Shown here piece by piece: positions 26,950 through 34,754 of a DNA stretch of 64,000 nt. The notes beneath the pieces were generated by a model. It ran no database searches, was not told where the DNA came from, and saw only the letters and a program-made list of their open reading frames with translations. The stretch is from contig NZ_CP068760.1 of assembly GCF_016775705.1 (NCBI RefSeq), positions 1,860,001-1,924,000 on the forward strand. The letters run 5' to 3'. This DNA comes from Chryseobacterium cucumeris. Its GTDB lineage: Bacteria; Bacteroidota; Bacteroidia; Flavobacteriales; Weeksellaceae. Both the position numbers and the translations under genes were made by a program. How positions within the stretch are numbered: position 1 is the stretch's first letter; each line of letters starts with the position of its first letter.

Positions 26950-27096
26950 CCTGTCTCAAAAGTCAAATAATTTGATTTTTGTCATTGACTACGTCGAATC
27001 TTCGATTTCTGACGAAGGAAGAATCTCATCGATAATTAATAACCTGAGATTCTTCACTCCATTCCATTTCGTTCAGAATGACACTTTTGAGACAGG
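26950..27096. repeat. 147-bp palindromic element with perfect 14-bp terminal inverted repeats
   Basis: Ends CCTGTCTCAAAAGT (26950-26963) and ACTTTTGAGACAGG (27083-27096) are perfect reverse complements. Inside are a second perfect pair, GAATCTCA (27021-27028) and TGAGATTC (27045-27052), and between the arms a GTCATT..GAACGAA-like segment repeated in opposite orientation. The element has no ORF and looks like a MITE or REP-type unit. The final arm is followed by CTTTTTTA, so it may also end transcription of the DUF3108 gene. Confidence 0.7.
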
Positions 27097-27119
27097 CTTT
27101 TTTATTTTCAATGTAATAT

Positions 27120-27300
27120 ATTCCTGCTACAGATTGTCTTTATAATAGAGGCAGACAAAGAGCTGCAGCATGTCAATACTTCATTTGAGGTACCTGGCGG
27201 TTCCGAACCGAAGTATGGGCATAAGAAACAGACACGTGTAAATTTTTCAATAAGATCAGTTTTTAATTACGTTTTGTTTCTTAGGTCAGTAATTAAAAAC
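27120..27300 (+). other. Gene-free, structure-rich spacer; possible small RNA
   Basis: About 180 bp with no ORF but several strong inverted pairs: ATACTTC (about 27176-27182) with GAAGTAT (about 27213-27219) enclosing CGGTTCCGAACCG, and a perfect 12-bp pair GTTTTTAATTAC (27259-27270) and GTAATTAAAAAC (27289-27300). It is followed by the strong hairpin at 27304-27327. This would be a reasonable layout for a plus-strand structured RNA, but I cannot assign it to any RNA family. Confidence 0.3.
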
Positions 27301-27303
27301 AAA

Positions 27304-27327
27304 AAACCTCCGGAGCTCCGGAGGTTT
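27304..27327 (-). terminator. Terminator of pheS (possibly bidirectional)
   Basis: AAACCTCCGGAG/CTCCGGAGGTTT is a perfect palindrome. On the minus strand it lies just after the pheS stop codon and runs into TTTGTTTTTAAT; on the plus strand it is followed by GATTTTTTA. Confidence 0.85.
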
Positions 27328-27333
27328 GATTTT

Positions 27334-28344
27334 TTATAGCGTTTTGAATTGTTCAAGTGTTCTGATATCATTTTCGAAGAACATTCTGATGTCACTCATC
27401 TGGTAAAGAAGCATCGTGATTCTTTCAATACCCATTCCGAATGCATATCCTGAATATTTCTCAGCATCGATATTCACATTTTTCAGTACGGCAGGGTCTA
27501 CCATTCCGCATCCCATAATTTCCAGCCATCCTGTACCTTTTGTGATTCTGTAATCTGTTTCTGAGTTTAATCCCCAATACACATCAATTTCAGCACTTGG
27601 CTCTGTGAAAGGGAAGAAAGAAGGTCTCATTCTGATTTTGGATTTTCCGAAAAGTTCAGTGGTAAAGAACTGAATGGTTTGCTTCAGATCAGCAAAGCTC
27701 ACATTTTCGTCAATATATAATCCTTCAATCTGATGGAAAATACAGTGAGAACGTGAAGAAATAGCTTCATTTCTGAACACTCTTCCCGGAGATAAAATTC
27801 TGATAGGCGGCTGGTTTTCTTCCATATAACGTGTTTGTACGGAAGAAGTATGCGTTCTTAAAAGAATATCCGGATTCTGTTCAATGAAGAATGTATCCTG
27901 CATATCTCTTGCCGGGTGATATTCCGGAAGGTTTAGCGCGGTAAAGTTATGCCAGTCATCTTCAATCTCTGGTCCGTCTGCTACTGCAAAACCAATAGAT
28001 TTGAAGATTTCAATAATTCTGTTTTTTACCAGGTTGATCGGATGTCTTGAACCCAATTCCAATGGAAAAGCAGGTCTTGTAAGATCTTCTTTTTCAATCA
28101 CAACAGAAGATGCGGAAGCATTTTTCAAATCCTCCAGTTTTACAGCAACTGCCTGCTTCAAAGTGTTGATCTTCTGTCCGAATTCTTTCTTTTGATCGTT
28201 AGGAACTTCTTTAAATTTTTCAAAAAAATCATTCAGAACCCCTTTTTTACCATTGTATTTGATTCGGAAGTTTTCGATCTCTTCCTTAGAGGTAGCATTG
28301 AAGCCATTTACTTCGACCAGTAATTCTTCTATCTTTTCTATCAT
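27334..28344 (-). CDS. pheS: Phenylalanine--tRNA ligase alpha subunit
   Basis: A 336-residue class II synthetase subunit. After an N-terminal coiled-coil arm (about 1-90) come motif 1 ([19 protein letters not shown]), motif 2 ([12 protein letters not shown] ... [23 protein letters not shown]) and motif 3 ([16 protein letters not shown]), as expected of Phe[15 protein letters not shown] is the phenylalanine-site signature. The partner pheT is not next to it in this window, a common arrangement in Bacteroidota. A TATTTTTG -7 box lies at 28370-28377 on the minus strand. Confidence 0.95.
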   Translation of the reverse strand: MIEKIEELLVEVNGFNATSKEEIENFRIKYNGKKGVLNDFFEKFKEVPNDQKKEFGQKINTLKQAVAVKLEDLKNASASSVVIEKEDLTRPAFPLELGSRHPINLVKNRIIEIFKSIGFAVADGPEIEDDWHNFTALNLPEYHPARDMQDTFFIEQNPDILLRTHTSSVQTRYMEENQPPIRILSPGRVFRNEAISSRSHCIFHQIEGLYIDENVSFADLKQTIQFFTTELFGKSKIRMRPSFFPFTEPSAEIDVYWGLNSETDYRITKGTGWLEIMGCGMVDPAVLKNVNIDAEKYSGYAFGMGIERITMLLYQMSDIRMFFENDIRTLEQFKTL

Positions 28345-28404
28345 TGTTTTACCCTTTCAAAATGTTTTGCAAAAATACGATTTTAAGTTGAATAATAAGT
28401 CCGT

Positions 28405-28438
28405 CAAAAAAAAATCTGCCTCTTTTTCGGGAGGCAGA
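28405..28438 (-). terminator. Terminator of the YceI-family gene
   Basis: On the minus strand TCTGCCTC and GAGGCAGA pair around a CCGAAAAA-type loop, with nine T following. Confidence 0.85.
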
Positions 28439-28470
28439 CTTCAATCACTTATTTCACTTAAATAAAAAAA

Positions 28471-29130
28471 TTATTTCTTTTCTAAAGCTTTAACGCTGAT
28501 CTGAAGAGTTACTTCGTCTTTAATCACGCCGTTTTCAGCAGGAGCCTGAAACTTTACTCCAAACTCTTCTCTCTTTATATCTTTTGGCTCAGTAGCTACA
28601 CTTACTTCTCCATCTTTCACAGAAACATTAGCTTTAAACTGAACAGGTTTTGTAATTCCTTTAATGGTTAAATTACCATCCAAAAGAGTATTATAATCAC
28701 CTTCTGCAGCAGGAGTTACCTTTGTAATTTCATAAGAAGCTGTCGGGAATTTTTCAACTTCAAAGAAATCACCACTTTTCAGGTGGCCATTTAATTTTCC
28801 TAAATCTTCCGGGCTGTCTTTCAGGTCCACAGAAGTTAAAGAGTTCATATCAGCAACGAATTTTCCGCTTTCCAGTTTTCCGTCTTTCACCGTCACATCT
28901 CCGCTTTCAAACCTGATGGTTCCAAAATGGCTTGTATTCTCAGATTTAAATACTTTATATCCCTTCCATTCAACCTTACTGTTTAGCGTATCCAGAGTGA
29001 ACTGGCTACCTTCTTTAGTAGTCGTCACCTCATTACTTTCACTCGTAAGTGGTTTGTCTTTTTTACAAGAAACCACTACAGCAGCAATAAATAATGCAGG
29101 AATAGCTAACGAAAACAGTTTTTTTCTCAT
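28471..29130 (-). CDS. YceI-like lipoprotein
   Basis: A 219-residue protein with a lipoprotein signal ending VVVSC-KKDK, then a Ser/Thr-rich linker and a YceI domain from about residue 45. The YceI pattern is clear: SQFTLDTLNSKVEWKGYKVF, SGDVTVKDGKLESGKFVADMNSL, and GNLTIKGITKPVQFKANV with the REEFGVKF signature near the end. YceI domains are lipocalin-like barrels that bind polyisoprenoids or amphiphiles in the periplasm. It is divergent from the ABC ATPase gene. Confidence 0.9.
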   Translation of the reverse strand: MRKKLFSLAIPALFIAAVVVSCKKDKPLTSESNEVTTTKEGSQFTLDTLNSKVEWKGYKVFKSENTSHFGTIRFESGDVTVKDGKLESGKFVADMNSLTSVDLKDSPEDLGKLNGHLKSGDFFEVEKFPTASYEITKVTPAAEGDYNTLLDGNLTIKGITKPVQFKANVSVKDGEVSVATEPKDIKREEFGVKFQAPAENGVIKDEVTLQISVKALEKK

Positions 29131-29193
29131 TTTTGATTTATTTTTATTAGTTCCGCTAATATAATAAAAAAAATTATGTTTTCATAAAAACCT

Positions 29194-29201
29194 TACATTT
29201 G
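29194..29201 (+). promoter_or_regulatory. Candidate -7 box of the ABC ATPase gene
   Basis: TACATTTG is an exact -7 consensus match with its last base 5 bp before the ATG at 29206, which would give an almost leaderless transcript. The -33 region is poor. Confidence 0.4.
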
Positions 29202-29205
29202 TAAT

Positions 29206-30141
29206 ATGCTATTAGAAATAAACAATTTATTTTTCTCTCATAACAAAGAAAATCCCCTGTTTCAGAACCTTAATCTAAGGTTTGAAGAAAACAGAATTAT
29301 AGCGCTGGCCGGTGAAAGCGGATGTGGAAAATCTACTCTTCTCAACCTGATTTATGGTCTTTTGGATTGGGAAAGCGGAGAGATTATTTTTAACGGAACA
29401 AAGCTTTTGGGACCGAAAGGAAATCTTGTTCCAGGAGAACCGGAAATGAAATTCGTAGCGCAGAATTTTGATCTTATGCCCTACGCTACAGTGGCTGAAA
29501 ACGTAGGAAAATTTATTTCTAATATCAATTTAAAACAAAAAAAAGAAACTGTAACGGAGCTTCTTGAGGTGGTAGGGCTTCAGGAATTTGCGAATGTACT
29601 TCCAAAATACTTAAGCGGCGGACAACAGCAAAGAGTGGCTATTGCCAGAGCATTGTCTGTACTTCCCAAGCTTCTTATTTTAGATGAACCCTTCAGTAAT
29701 CTTGATTTTCCGAGAAAAATTGAACTGAGGGAAAGACTTTTCAGATATGTAAAACAACATGGCGTTTCTCTGATTATTTCCACTCATGAACTTCAGGATA
29801 TCATGCCATGGCTGGACCAGATTGTTATTCTGCAGGATGGAAGACTGATTCAGAATGACAGCCCGGAAGAAACCTACAGAAATCCTTACAACTCTTATGT
29901 TGCTAAGCTATTTGGGGAAGTGAATATTTTCAGTGAAGCAGAAGCTGAAGATTTCCAGCTTACCAAATTCTCTTATTATCCCAAAGAAATCAGAATTACA
30001 GAAACTGGTCTCGAAGCCGAAGTTTTTGAAAGCAGATTTGCAGGAAATTATTATTGGAATAAATTAAAGACAAAAGGAAAGGAACTCATTGTGTATACGG
30101 ATGAGAAAATTTCAGGAACCATAAATGTTTCGTTTATTTAA
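29206..30141 (+). CDS. ABC transporter ATP-binding protein with C-terminal TOBE-like domain
   Basis: A 311-residue ATPase: Walker A GESGCGKST (36-44), Q-loop Gln86, signature LSGGQQQR (136-143), Walker B LLILDEP (156-162) and switch His194 in STHEL are all present. The last ~70 residues (from about 240) look like a TOBE-type regulatory domain, as in importers for sulfate, ferric iron, molybdate or polyamines. No permease or binding protein is adjacent, so it is an orphan ATPase whose membrane partner must be elsewhere. It could also be a non-transport ABC protein. Confidence 0.87.
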   Translation: MLLEINNLFFSHNKENPLFQNLNLRFEENRIIALAGESGCGKSTLLNLIYGLLDWESGEIIFNGTKLLGPKGNLVPGEPEMKFVAQNFDLMPYATVAENVGKFISNINLKQKKETVTELLEVVGLQEFANVLPKYLSGGQQQRVAIARALSVLPKLLILDEPFSNLDFPRKIELRERLFRYVKQHGVSLIISTHELQDIMPWLDQIVILQDGRLIQNDSPEETYRNPYNSYVAKLFGEVNIFSEAEAEDFQLTKFSYYPKEIRITETGLEAEVFESRFAGNYYWNKLKTKGKELIVYTDEKISGTINVSFI

Positions 30142-30249
30142 GCGAAAAGACTTAACAGAAAAAGAGAAACACTCCATTCTCTATGAGCCCGTTTTAACTT
30201 TCAATATTCGCTGCATAACTCATACATTTACTTACACTTATCAATAAAA

Positions 30250-30300
30250 AAATACAAACATAAGAATCTGTATATGAAACTTTTTCTTACATTTGTATTT
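30250..30300. repeat. Inverted repeat downstream of the ABC gene
   Basis: Arms 30250-30266 and 30284-30300 match at 15 of 17 positions (AAATACAAACATAAGAA against its partner). No poly-T tail follows. It lies in the ~300-bp spacer between convergent genes; the rest of that spacer shows nothing recognisable. Confidence 0.5.
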
Positions 30301-30444
30301 CTAAAGTATAAGGAAATTTTTGGTTAATTCTCTTTCTGCCTTCCAGACGGACATTAGCAATCTTGCAATTAAGTCTGTTGAAAGATTACACTGTCCAATT
30401 TTTTCCTTTTCTTTATTTTCAGGGCATAGAAAAACAAAGTTTTC

Positions 30445-30789
30445 TTATGCTTTCTTTACAAATTCTGACTTAAGAGCCATTGCTCCGAAACCATCAATTT
30501 TACAGTCAATATTGTGATCACTTCCCGGTCTCAAACGGATATTTTTCACTTTAGTTCCGGCTTTTACCGGTTTTGGTGCTCCCTTTACAGGTAAATCTTT
30601 TATTACCACTACAGAATCACCATCCTGAAGTTCATTTCCGTTGGAATCCAGGATTTTTCCTTCATTTGCGGCTTCAGCAGCGGCTTCTGCCGGATCCCAT
30701 TCGTAGAAACACTGGGAACATACCATCATATTATCGCTCGGGTATGTAAACTCAGAGCTGCATTTTGGACAAATTACTGTGTCACTCAT
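30445..30789 (-). CDS. PhnA/YjdM-type zinc-ribbon protein
   Basis: A 114-residue protein. The N-terminal zinc ribbon has C7-x2-C10 and C24-x2-C27 (ICPKC, VCSQC). The rest is the KOW-like PhnA domain: [23 protein letters not shown], followed by GTKVKNIRL and [23 protein letters not shown]. Despite the name, the family is not proven to take part in phosphonate use; its function is uncertain. It is cytosolic and transcribed from a recognisable promoter. Confidence 0.92.
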   Translation of the reverse strand: MSDTVICPKCSSEFTYPSDNMMVCSQCFYEWDPAEAAAEAANEGKILDSNGNELQDGDSVVVIKDLPVKGAPKPVKAGTKVKNIRLRPGSDHNIDCKIDGFGAMALKSEFVKKA

Positions 30790-30803
30790 ATTTTTATTTT
30801 TTG

Positions 30804-30835
30804 CAAAGGTAGAACTTTTTAGAGGTTGAAGTCAA
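30804..30835 (-). promoter_or_regulatory. Promoter of the PhnA-like gene
   Basis: On the minus strand TTG (30835-30833), a 21-bp spacer and TACCTTTG (30811-30804). The spacer is 2 bp longer than ideal. The start codon is 14 bp downstream of the -7 box. Confidence 0.6.
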
Positions 30836-31124
30836 TAGATAAAGCTCAGTATAGTAGATCATAAGCTCCTGTTAATTTTACACATATAGGTGAATTAACA
30901 CAAATTAAATAAACTTGCTGCAAAGAAAATAAAGTATAGTAATAAACAGTGTATATTTTGTCAGCAAATATTTTTCATTAAGCAAAAAACACAGGTTTAT
31001 CTGTCTTAGAGAAAAGGCTATCGTCAACAAATAAAAAATATAAATAATCGGAAAATCTTTACAATTCAGCATTAAAATTTATTTCTACCATGTAAAAAAT
31101 TAATAAACATACAGGCCATTCACT

Positions 31125-31290
31125 ACTGAATCTCAGATTGTCAATAGTCAGTTTTTGCTTTGCAAAGTGAATCGTGAATGCGCAACCTTCCATTAGAAAA
31201 CTGATCTGTACAATATATAATTACTCAAACCTCTCAACCGGAAACCGAAAATTCACAAGCGAAGCGAATTGATCATTCACAATTCACAAC
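31125..31290. repeat. Interspersed palindromic repeat, family A, copy 3
   Basis: Left part: ATTGTCAATAGTCAG, TTTGCTTTGCAAAGTGAATCG. Right part: AATTCACAAGCGAAGCGAATTGATCATTCAC. These match in inverted order the arms of the copies at 14.1, 19.7 and 36.5 kb. The 580-bp spacer around it (30790-31372) otherwise holds only the PhnA promoter, an AT-rich stretch with no ORF, and the rsmB -7 box. Confidence 0.65.
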
Positions 31291-31339
31291 CCTTCATCAA
31301 CTCTCCCACCCCAAATTCCAAACTCTCAATTAAAAGTCG

Positions 31340-31347
31340 TATTTTTG
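31340..31347 (+). promoter_or_regulatory. Candidate -7 box of the RsmB-like gene
   Basis: TATTTTTG, exact to TAnnTTTG, 25 bp before the start codon at 31373; no good -33 box is seen. Confidence 0.45.
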
Positions 31348-31372
31348 CAGATTCAAACAGCGAAGCAAATTT

Positions 31373-32578
31373 ATGGAACTTATTCACAGAAACTTGGCAA
31401 TCGGAATTCACGATGCCTTACAGGAGACATTTTTTGAGAAAAACAAATATGCCGATAAAGTTATTGAAAGACTTTTGAAAGCAAACAGAAAATGGGGAAG
31501 CCAGGACAGAGCTGTTGTTTCTGAAATTTTTTACAATATTATCCGTTGGAAGAAACGCCTTGAATACTATATGGGTGAAGGTGTAAAACCCAACAATATC
31601 TACAAACTGATTATTGCGTATTTACTCTGGAGTAAAACCAATTATAAAAAATTCGAAGAATTTGACGGAATCAAAATCGCCGATATTCTTACCAAACTTA
31701 AAAAGAATACTGTTCCTACAAAAGCAATAGAACACTCTATTCCTGAATGGCTGGCTGAAACTCTTGAAAAAGAACTTGGTGCCAGCTGGGAAAGAGAAAT
31801 GATTGCCTTAAACGAGCAGGCTCCTACGGTTTTACGAGCAAACTCTTTAAGAACAACCACTAAAGAACTTATCTCTGATCTTTCAGATGAGGGTGTTGTT
31901 TCTTATCCTGTTAAAGGTTATCCTGATGCTGTTCAGCTGGAAGAAAAGAAAAATGTTTTCCTTACTACCGCTTTCAAAGAAGGATTATTTGAAGTTCAGG
32001 ATGCTTCTTCTCAGAAAATCGGGTATTTTCTTGATGTAAAAGAAGGACAAAGAGTAGTAGACGCATGTGCAGGTGCAGGAGGAAAAACATTGCACTTAGC
32101 CGCATTAATGAAAAACAAAGGTCAGATCGTAGCATTAGACATCTTTGAATGGAAGCTTGCAGAACTGAAGCGTCGTGCCAAAAGAGCCGGAGCACACAAC
32201 ATTGAAACCCGTATGATTTCCGATAACAAGGTGATCAAACGACTTCATGAAAAGGCTGACAGACTTCTGATTGATGCACCATGTTCAGGTCTTGGTGTTT
32301 TGAAAAGAAACCCGGACAGCAAGTGGAAAATTGATCAGGACTTTATTGACAGAATTAAAAAGGAACAACAACAAATTCTTCAGGACTATTCTAAAATGCT
32401 TAAAAAAGGAGGAAAAATGGTATACGCTACCTGTTCTATCCTTCCATCTGAAAACAATCTTCAGGTAGATGAGTTCATCAAAAACAATCCTGGATTCAAG
32501 ATGATTAAAGATGAAAAAGTAATGCCTAGCGAAGGGTATGACGGATTCTATATGGCTTTGATTGAGAGAATTTCTTAA
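31373..32578 (+). CDS. RsmB/NOP-type rRNA m5C methyltransferase
   Basis: A 401-residue SAM-dependent RNA methyltransferase. The N-terminal ~140 residues are a NusB-like RNA-binding part. The Rossmann core shows VVDACAGAGGKTLHLAAL (SAM binding), VALDIFEWKL (motif II), DAPCSGLG with Cys304 (motif IV) and YATCSILPSENN with Cys354 (motif VI), the two-cysteine arrangement of m5C methyltransferases. Most likely it modifies 16S rRNA like RsmB, but the target base cannot be proven from sequence. A terminator follows. Confidence 0.9.
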   Translation: MELIHRNLAIGIHDALQETFFEKNKYADKVIERLLKANRKWGSQDRAVVSEIFYNIIRWKKRLEYYMGEGVKPNNIYKLIIAYLLWSKTNYKKFEEFDGIKIADILTKLKKNTVPTKAIEHSIPEWLAETLEKELGASWEREMIALNEQAPTVLRANSLRTTTKELISDLSDEGVVSYPVKGYPDAVQLEEKKNVFLTTAFKEGLFEVQDASSQKIGYFLDVKEGQRVVDACAGAGGKTLHLAALMKNKGQIVALDIFEWKLAELKRRAKRAGAHNIETRMISDNKVIKRLHEKADRLLIDAPCSGLGVLKRNPDSKWKIDQDFIDRIKKEQQQILQDYSKMLKKGGKMVYATCSILPSENNLQVDEFIKNNPGFKMIKDEKVMPSEGYDGFYMALIERIS

Positions 32579-32603
32579 TTTAAATCCTCTAAACGATATT
32601 TAA

Positions 32604-32634
32604 ACTACTCTATTTTCTGGAGTAGTTTTTTTTT
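32604..32634 (+). terminator. Terminator of the RsmB-like gene
   Basis: ACTACTC/GAGTAGT stem followed by an unbroken T-run. Confidence 0.85.
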
Positions 32635-32715
32635 ATTTAAATCTTTCAAAAAAAAATGTAACATTTTTTGTAACATTTACAGTACGTTTTCTACTAACTG
32701 TATAGATTAAACCGG

Positions 32716-32747
32716 TTTGACGCTGTGAGAAGTTAAGAGTAACTTTG
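32716..32747 (+). promoter_or_regulatory. Promoter of the PNGase F-like gene
   Basis: TTTG (32716-32719), 20-bp spacer, TAACTTTG (32740-32747): consensus in both boxes. The start codon is 19 bp downstream of the -7 box. Confidence 0.7.
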
Positions 32748-32765
32748 CAGTAAACTCATTTATTT

Positions 32766-34433
32766 ATGCATACAAGACTTGTCTTCAATTTTCTGGCTGT
32801 TTTTTTATATTGTCTGTTTTCTGCACAGACCTATGAAATTCAGTACTCCAGTTCTTATAACGGAAAAGCATTAACAGATCAGCCTTCTACAATTATCTGG
32901 GTCAATGAAAAAGAAAACTTCATTCTTAACAGCACGATCAAAGAACAAAAAAGCAGCTATCCTTATGAAATCACTAAGGTGGAAAAGCCATCCAATACTA
33001 TAGTTTCTTATGCCTTTTTAAAACCCGGCTCAATCATCTCAACCTCAGATGCTGAATCTGTAGGAAAACAGGATTTTGAACTGACTAATGAAACGAAAAA
33101 GATCTTAGGGTACAACTGTAAAAAAGCCTTTACGAAAATCAATTCAAATACCATTGAAGTCTGGTATACGAATGATCTGAAACTAAAAGGCGGCCCATCT
33201 GTATTGGGGCAGAATTTAGGATTAGTTCTGGAAGTGGAAAGAAATAAGAACTCTTTAACGACTGCCGCTTCAATCAAAAAAATAAAGAACACAGGGATTG
33301 AAAACATATTGAAAGGAAACATACAAATAACCGATCAGCTGGGATATAAAGATCTCCTGTGGAAAAGCAGATTTACCACGCTGAATGTTTTTGAAAACGA
33401 AATCATCAATTTCTCTGATGCCTCAAAATCTGACGGCCAAATAAAAAGATACGCCAAGGGAACTATTATCCTAAAAAAAGTAAAATTTCCTGCTATTACA
33501 GAAGGAGAGACTATTTTTGCAGAACTAAAACAGCAATCAAATGGTGATGCCTATGACAGAACCGGAACTGTATTTTTCATTCCGCAGGATAAAGAAAAGT
33601 CTTTTTTTGACGGCCTGGAAAAGGGGGCAAAAACACTTCCTCTTTACGAAAACGGAAATGGAAAACAATATTACGGGGTAACGGCTACCGGCAGCTACAG
33701 CCCTGCCATGGAAATGATGCGGTTCTTTACCGCTTTTGGCATTCAGAAATTTAATCATATTCAGCTTAAGGGAAAAGACTGGCAGACCATCAGCCCTTAC
33801 CGGCAGGATATTACAGAATTGAAGCCTGCTCTATCCGGAAAAGAGCTTTGGATAGGAACTTTTATTGGAAATTATGATAAAGGAGGACACAAAGTAAGTC
33901 TTGATATTACGATTCATAAAAGCGATCAAAACGTTAATAAAAATAATGTAGCCATCCCGTTATTCAACACTTTAAACATTATGGAAATGGCCGGACAGGA
34001 CTATTCTACTATGTTCAGTCAGGATAAAGGCCTTCTTGTTGATTTCACTTTGGATAAAGATCTGAAAAACGCTCAGCTAAGATATACCACAACAGGACAT
34101 GGCGGTTGGGAAAATGGTGATGAATTTGTTCCAAAAACCAATTCTATATTGGTGGATGGAAAACCCGTTTTTTCATTTGTACCCTGGAGAACAGACTGTG
34201 GTTCATACCGTTTATACAATCCGGCCTCCGGAAATTTCCAGGATGGTCTTTCGTCATCAGACCTCAGCAGATCAAACTGGTGCCCGGGAACGGTTACCAA
34301 TCCTGATTTCATTCCTCTTGGGGATCTGAAAGCAGGAAAGCATACGATTCAGGTAAAAATTCCGCAAGGTCCTACTGAAGGAACAAGCTTCAGTTCATGG
34401 AATGTTTCCGGAGTATTACTGGGGGTTCAATAA
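32766..34433 (+). CDS. Secreted PNGase F-like peptide-N-glycosidase with N-terminal GLPGLI-like domain
   Basis: A 555-residue exported enzyme (signal to about residue 20, LFSAQ). Residues 20-165 form a separate domain (KKILGYNCKKA, EVWYTNDL, VLGQNLGLVLE) that resembles GLPGLI-type beta proteins and corresponds to the extra N-terminal bowl domain of PNGase F-II. The catalytic part shows YDRTG (Asp264, aligning with the essential Asp of PNGase F WDRY), GDEF (Glu453, aligning with the second catalytic acid region) and the shared WCPG motif (505-508). Such enzymes cleave the Asn-GlcNAc bond of N-glycoproteins outside the cell. No T9SS tail is present. A promoter is visible. Confidence 0.85.
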   Translation: MHTRLVFNFLAVFLYCLFSAQTYEIQYSSSYNGKALTDQPSTIIWVNEKENFILNSTIKEQKSSYPYEITKVEKPSNTIVSYAFLKPGSIISTSDAESVGKQDFELTNETKKILGYNCKKAFTKINSNTIEVWYTNDLKLKGGPSVLGQNLGLVLEVERNKNSLTTAASIKKIKNTGIENILKGNIQITDQLGYKDLLWKSRFTTLNVFENEIINFSDASKSDGQIKRYAKGTIILKKVKFPAITEGETIFAELKQQSNGDAYDRTGTVFFIPQDKEKSFFDGLEKGAKTLPLYENGNGKQYYGVTATGSYSPAMEMMRFFTAFGIQKFNHIQLKGKDWQTISPYRQDITELKPALSGKELWIGTFIGNYDKGGHKVSLDITIHKSDQNVNKNNVAIPLFNTLNIMEMAGQDYSTMFSQDKGLLVDFTLDKDLKNAQLRYTTTGHGGWENGDEFVPKTNSILVDGKPVFSFVPWRTDCGSYRLYNPASGNFQDGLSSSDLSRSNWCPGTVTNPDFIPLGDLKAGKHTIQVKIPQGPTEGTSFSSWNVSGVLLGVQ

Positions 34434-34440
34434 AAACAAA

Positions 34441-34469
34441 ACCTTCTTGCATGAGAATTGCAAGAAGGT
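34441..34469. other. Perfect 10-bp hairpin downstream of the PNGase F-like gene
   Basis: ACCTTCTTGC/GCAAGAAGGT around ATGAGAATT. On the plus strand it is followed by AAAAAC rather than a T-run, so it is not a standard terminator for the upstream gene; the minus strand has the T-run but no gene to end. A 13-codon ORF (34480-34521, MMKKNYFEPQSKG) follows. The rest of the ~320-bp spacer is AT-rich, with the asnB promoter at its end. Confidence 0.5.
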
Positions 34470-34701
34470 AAAAACACAAATGATGAAAAAAAATTATTTC
34501 GAGCCACAAAGTAAGGGGTAAAATTCATATAATTACTTACCATAGATTAATAAATATGTCATTTTTATTTCGTATGGAGATTATGCAATTTTAGTCGCGA
34601 CGAAAAAAATTAATCAAAAACATCATAATTCAAATAAATAGTTAAAATTTTTAACTTCAAAACATAAATTGATTAAAAATTTTCTCATTTAAACATTTTT
34701 A

Positions 34702-34733
34702 ATTGTTATTTATAAACATCACTTCTACTTTTG
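34702..34733 (+). promoter_or_regulatory. Promoter of asnB
   Basis: ATTG (34702-34705), 20-bp spacer, TACTTTTG (34726-34733). The -7 box is exact; the -33 box keeps the core TTG. Start codon 21 bp downstream. Confidence 0.65.
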
Positions 34734-34754
34734 TCTCATAAATAATAAAAAATT

